Part shown: piece by piece, positions 63,199-64,000 of the stretch
How positions within the stretch are numbered: position 1 is the first letter of the stretch
How the letters are laid out: every line of letters begins with the position of its first letter
Assembly (NCBI GenBank): GCA_030682835.1
Contig: JAUXNG010000012.1
Location: forward strand, 44,184 to 108,183
Direction: 5' to 3'
Length of the DNA stretch: 64,000 nt
Origin: Hydrogenophaga sp.
GTDB lineage: Bacteria; Pseudomonadota; Gammaproteobacteria; Burkholderiales; Burkholderiaceae_C
The notes under the pieces: model-generated
The model's database searches: none
Told to the model about the DNA's origin: nothing
The model's input: the letters and a program-made list of their open reading frames with translations, nothing else
Program-made: the position numbers and the translations under genes

Positions 63199-63987
63199 AT
63201 GAGCGAGACCTCCACCCCCGAACTGATCCAGGTGAGCACGCAAGGCCGCGTCGGCATCGTCACGCTGAACCGCCCCAAGCAGCTCAACGCGCTGAACGAC
63301 CAGCTCATGAACGAGCTCGGCGCTGCCCTGAAGGCCTTCGATGCCGACGAAGGCATCGGCTGCATGGTCATCACCGGGAGCGAGAAGGCCTTTGCCGCCG
63401 GTGCCGACATCGGCGCCATGGCCACCTACAGCTTTGCCGATGTGTACAAGGGCGACTACATCACGCGCAACTGGGAAACCATCCGCGGCATCCGCAAGCC
63501 CGTGATCGCGGCCGTGAGCGGCTTCGCCCTGGGTGGCGGCTGTGAACTGGCCATGATGTGCGACTTCATCATCGCCGCCGACAACGCAAAGTTCGGCCAG
63601 CCCGAGATCAAGCTGGGCATCATTCCTGGCGCCGGCGGCACGCAGCGCCTGCCGCGCGCGGTCGGCAAATCCAAGGCCATGGACATGGTGCTCACCGCCC
63701 GCATGATGGACGCCACCGAGGCCGAACGTGCGGGCCTGGTGAGCCGCGTGGTGCCGCTGGAGAAGTTGATGGACGAAGCCCTGGGCGCTGCGCTCATCAT
63801 TTGCGGTTTCTCGCTGCCCAGCGTGATGGCGGCCAAGGAGTCGGTCAACCGCGCGTTCGAGGGCTCGTTGTCCGATGGCGTGATGTTCGAGCGCCGCATC
63901 TTCCACGCGCTGTTCGCCACCGCGGACCAGAAGGAAGGCATGGACGCGTTTGTGAACAAGCGCAAGGCCGAGTTCAAGCACCAGTAA
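63199..63987 (+). CDS. Enoyl-CoA hydratase, PaaF-like
   Basis: This 262-residue crotonase-fold hydratase adds water to a 2-enoyl-CoA. The signature is [26 protein letters not shown] (first oxyanion loop), then [51 protein letters not shown] with both catalytic Glu residues. It is closest to the broad-range short-chain type (PaaF, FadB-N, mitochondrial ECHS1). It is divergent from the paa operon but carries its own different operator, so it may serve fatty or amino acid breakdown as well as phenylacetate. It ends 13 bp before the window edge. Confidence 0.9.
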   Translation: MSETSTPELIQVSTQGRVGIVTLNRPKQLNALNDQLMNELGAALKAFDADEGIGCMVITGSEKAFAAGADIGAMATYSFADVYKGDYITRNWETIRGIRKPVIAAVSGFALGGGCELAMMCDFIIAADNAKFGQPEIKLGIIPGAGGTQRLPRAVGKSKAMDMVLTARMMDATEAERAGLVSRVVPLEKLMDEALGAALIICGFSLPSVMAAKESVNRAFEGSLSDGVMFERRIFHALFATADQKEGMDAFVNKRKAEFKHQ

Positions 63988-64000
63988 TGGCGCAGCGCGG

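Overview
The window is a GC-rich chromosomal segment with no phage, integrase or insertion sequence. Gene content and protein style point to a betaproteobacterium of the order Burkholderiales, most likely Comamonadaceae (a Hydrogenophaga-like organism would fit). That placement is inferred from gene families, not from a database search.

Bases 1-11354 hold a flagellar export and chemotaxis block. It runs fliM (cut by the window edge), fliN, fliO, fliP, fliQ, fliR, then a convergent response-regulator/kinase pair, then a small CheZ-like protein, cheY, cheA, cheR, cheD and cheB. A good sigma-28 (FliA-type) promoter precedes the CheZ-like gene. GC-rich palindromic intergenic elements sit in three gaps of the fli operon. 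At 11414-14220 a periplasmic protein is translationally coupled to a large hybrid histidine kinase.

Bases 14349-24046 carry an unrecognised Ala/Gln-rich protein, an aromatic-hydroxylase cluster (FAD monooxygenase, DUF2783, VOC protein) behind a promoter with an overlapping palindrome, and a four-gene sensory operon: a solute-binding lipoprotein, a PAS histidine kinase, a response regulator and a universal stress protein. Small proteins follow.

Bases 24151-31322 hold a YegD-type Hsp70 and a terminal oxidase operon (subunit II, fused subunits I+III, a small membrane protein, CtaG), followed by DUF2231 and CopD-like membrane proteins and two 69-bp copies of a dispersed palindromic repeat. A KGG-type stress protein follows.

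Bases 32118-40354 hold an orphan homodimeric 2-oxoacid dehydrogenase E1 divergent from an Lrp/AsnC regulator. Next come an acyl-CoA ligase and a ThDP-dependent lyase/synthase, divergent around a perfect 22-bp palindrome, then a GntR/FCD regulator and a small SSB-like protein.

Bases 40400-53907 are the selenocysteine region: selB, three membrane-protein genes, selC (tRNA-Sec), selA, and a formate dehydrogenase operon. The catalytic subunit has an in-frame UGA at codon 200 followed by a bacterial SECIS hairpin, so the ORF track splits one gene in two. The operon continues with an iron-sulfur subunit, an NrfD-type membrane anchor, a small lipoprotein, FdhE and an uncharacterised protein. Translation machinery for Sec and a client enzyme are thus nearly contiguous; selD is not in the window.

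Bases 54075-60422 hold two tandem paralogous membrane proteins, a MOSC protein, a UbiH-family hydroxylase, DsbC, DUF3429 and an M61 peptidase. Bases 60475-63987 hold phenylacetate catabolism genes (paaG, paaI, paaK on the minus strand) divergent from an enoyl-CoA hydratase. Two different operator-like palindromes lie between them.
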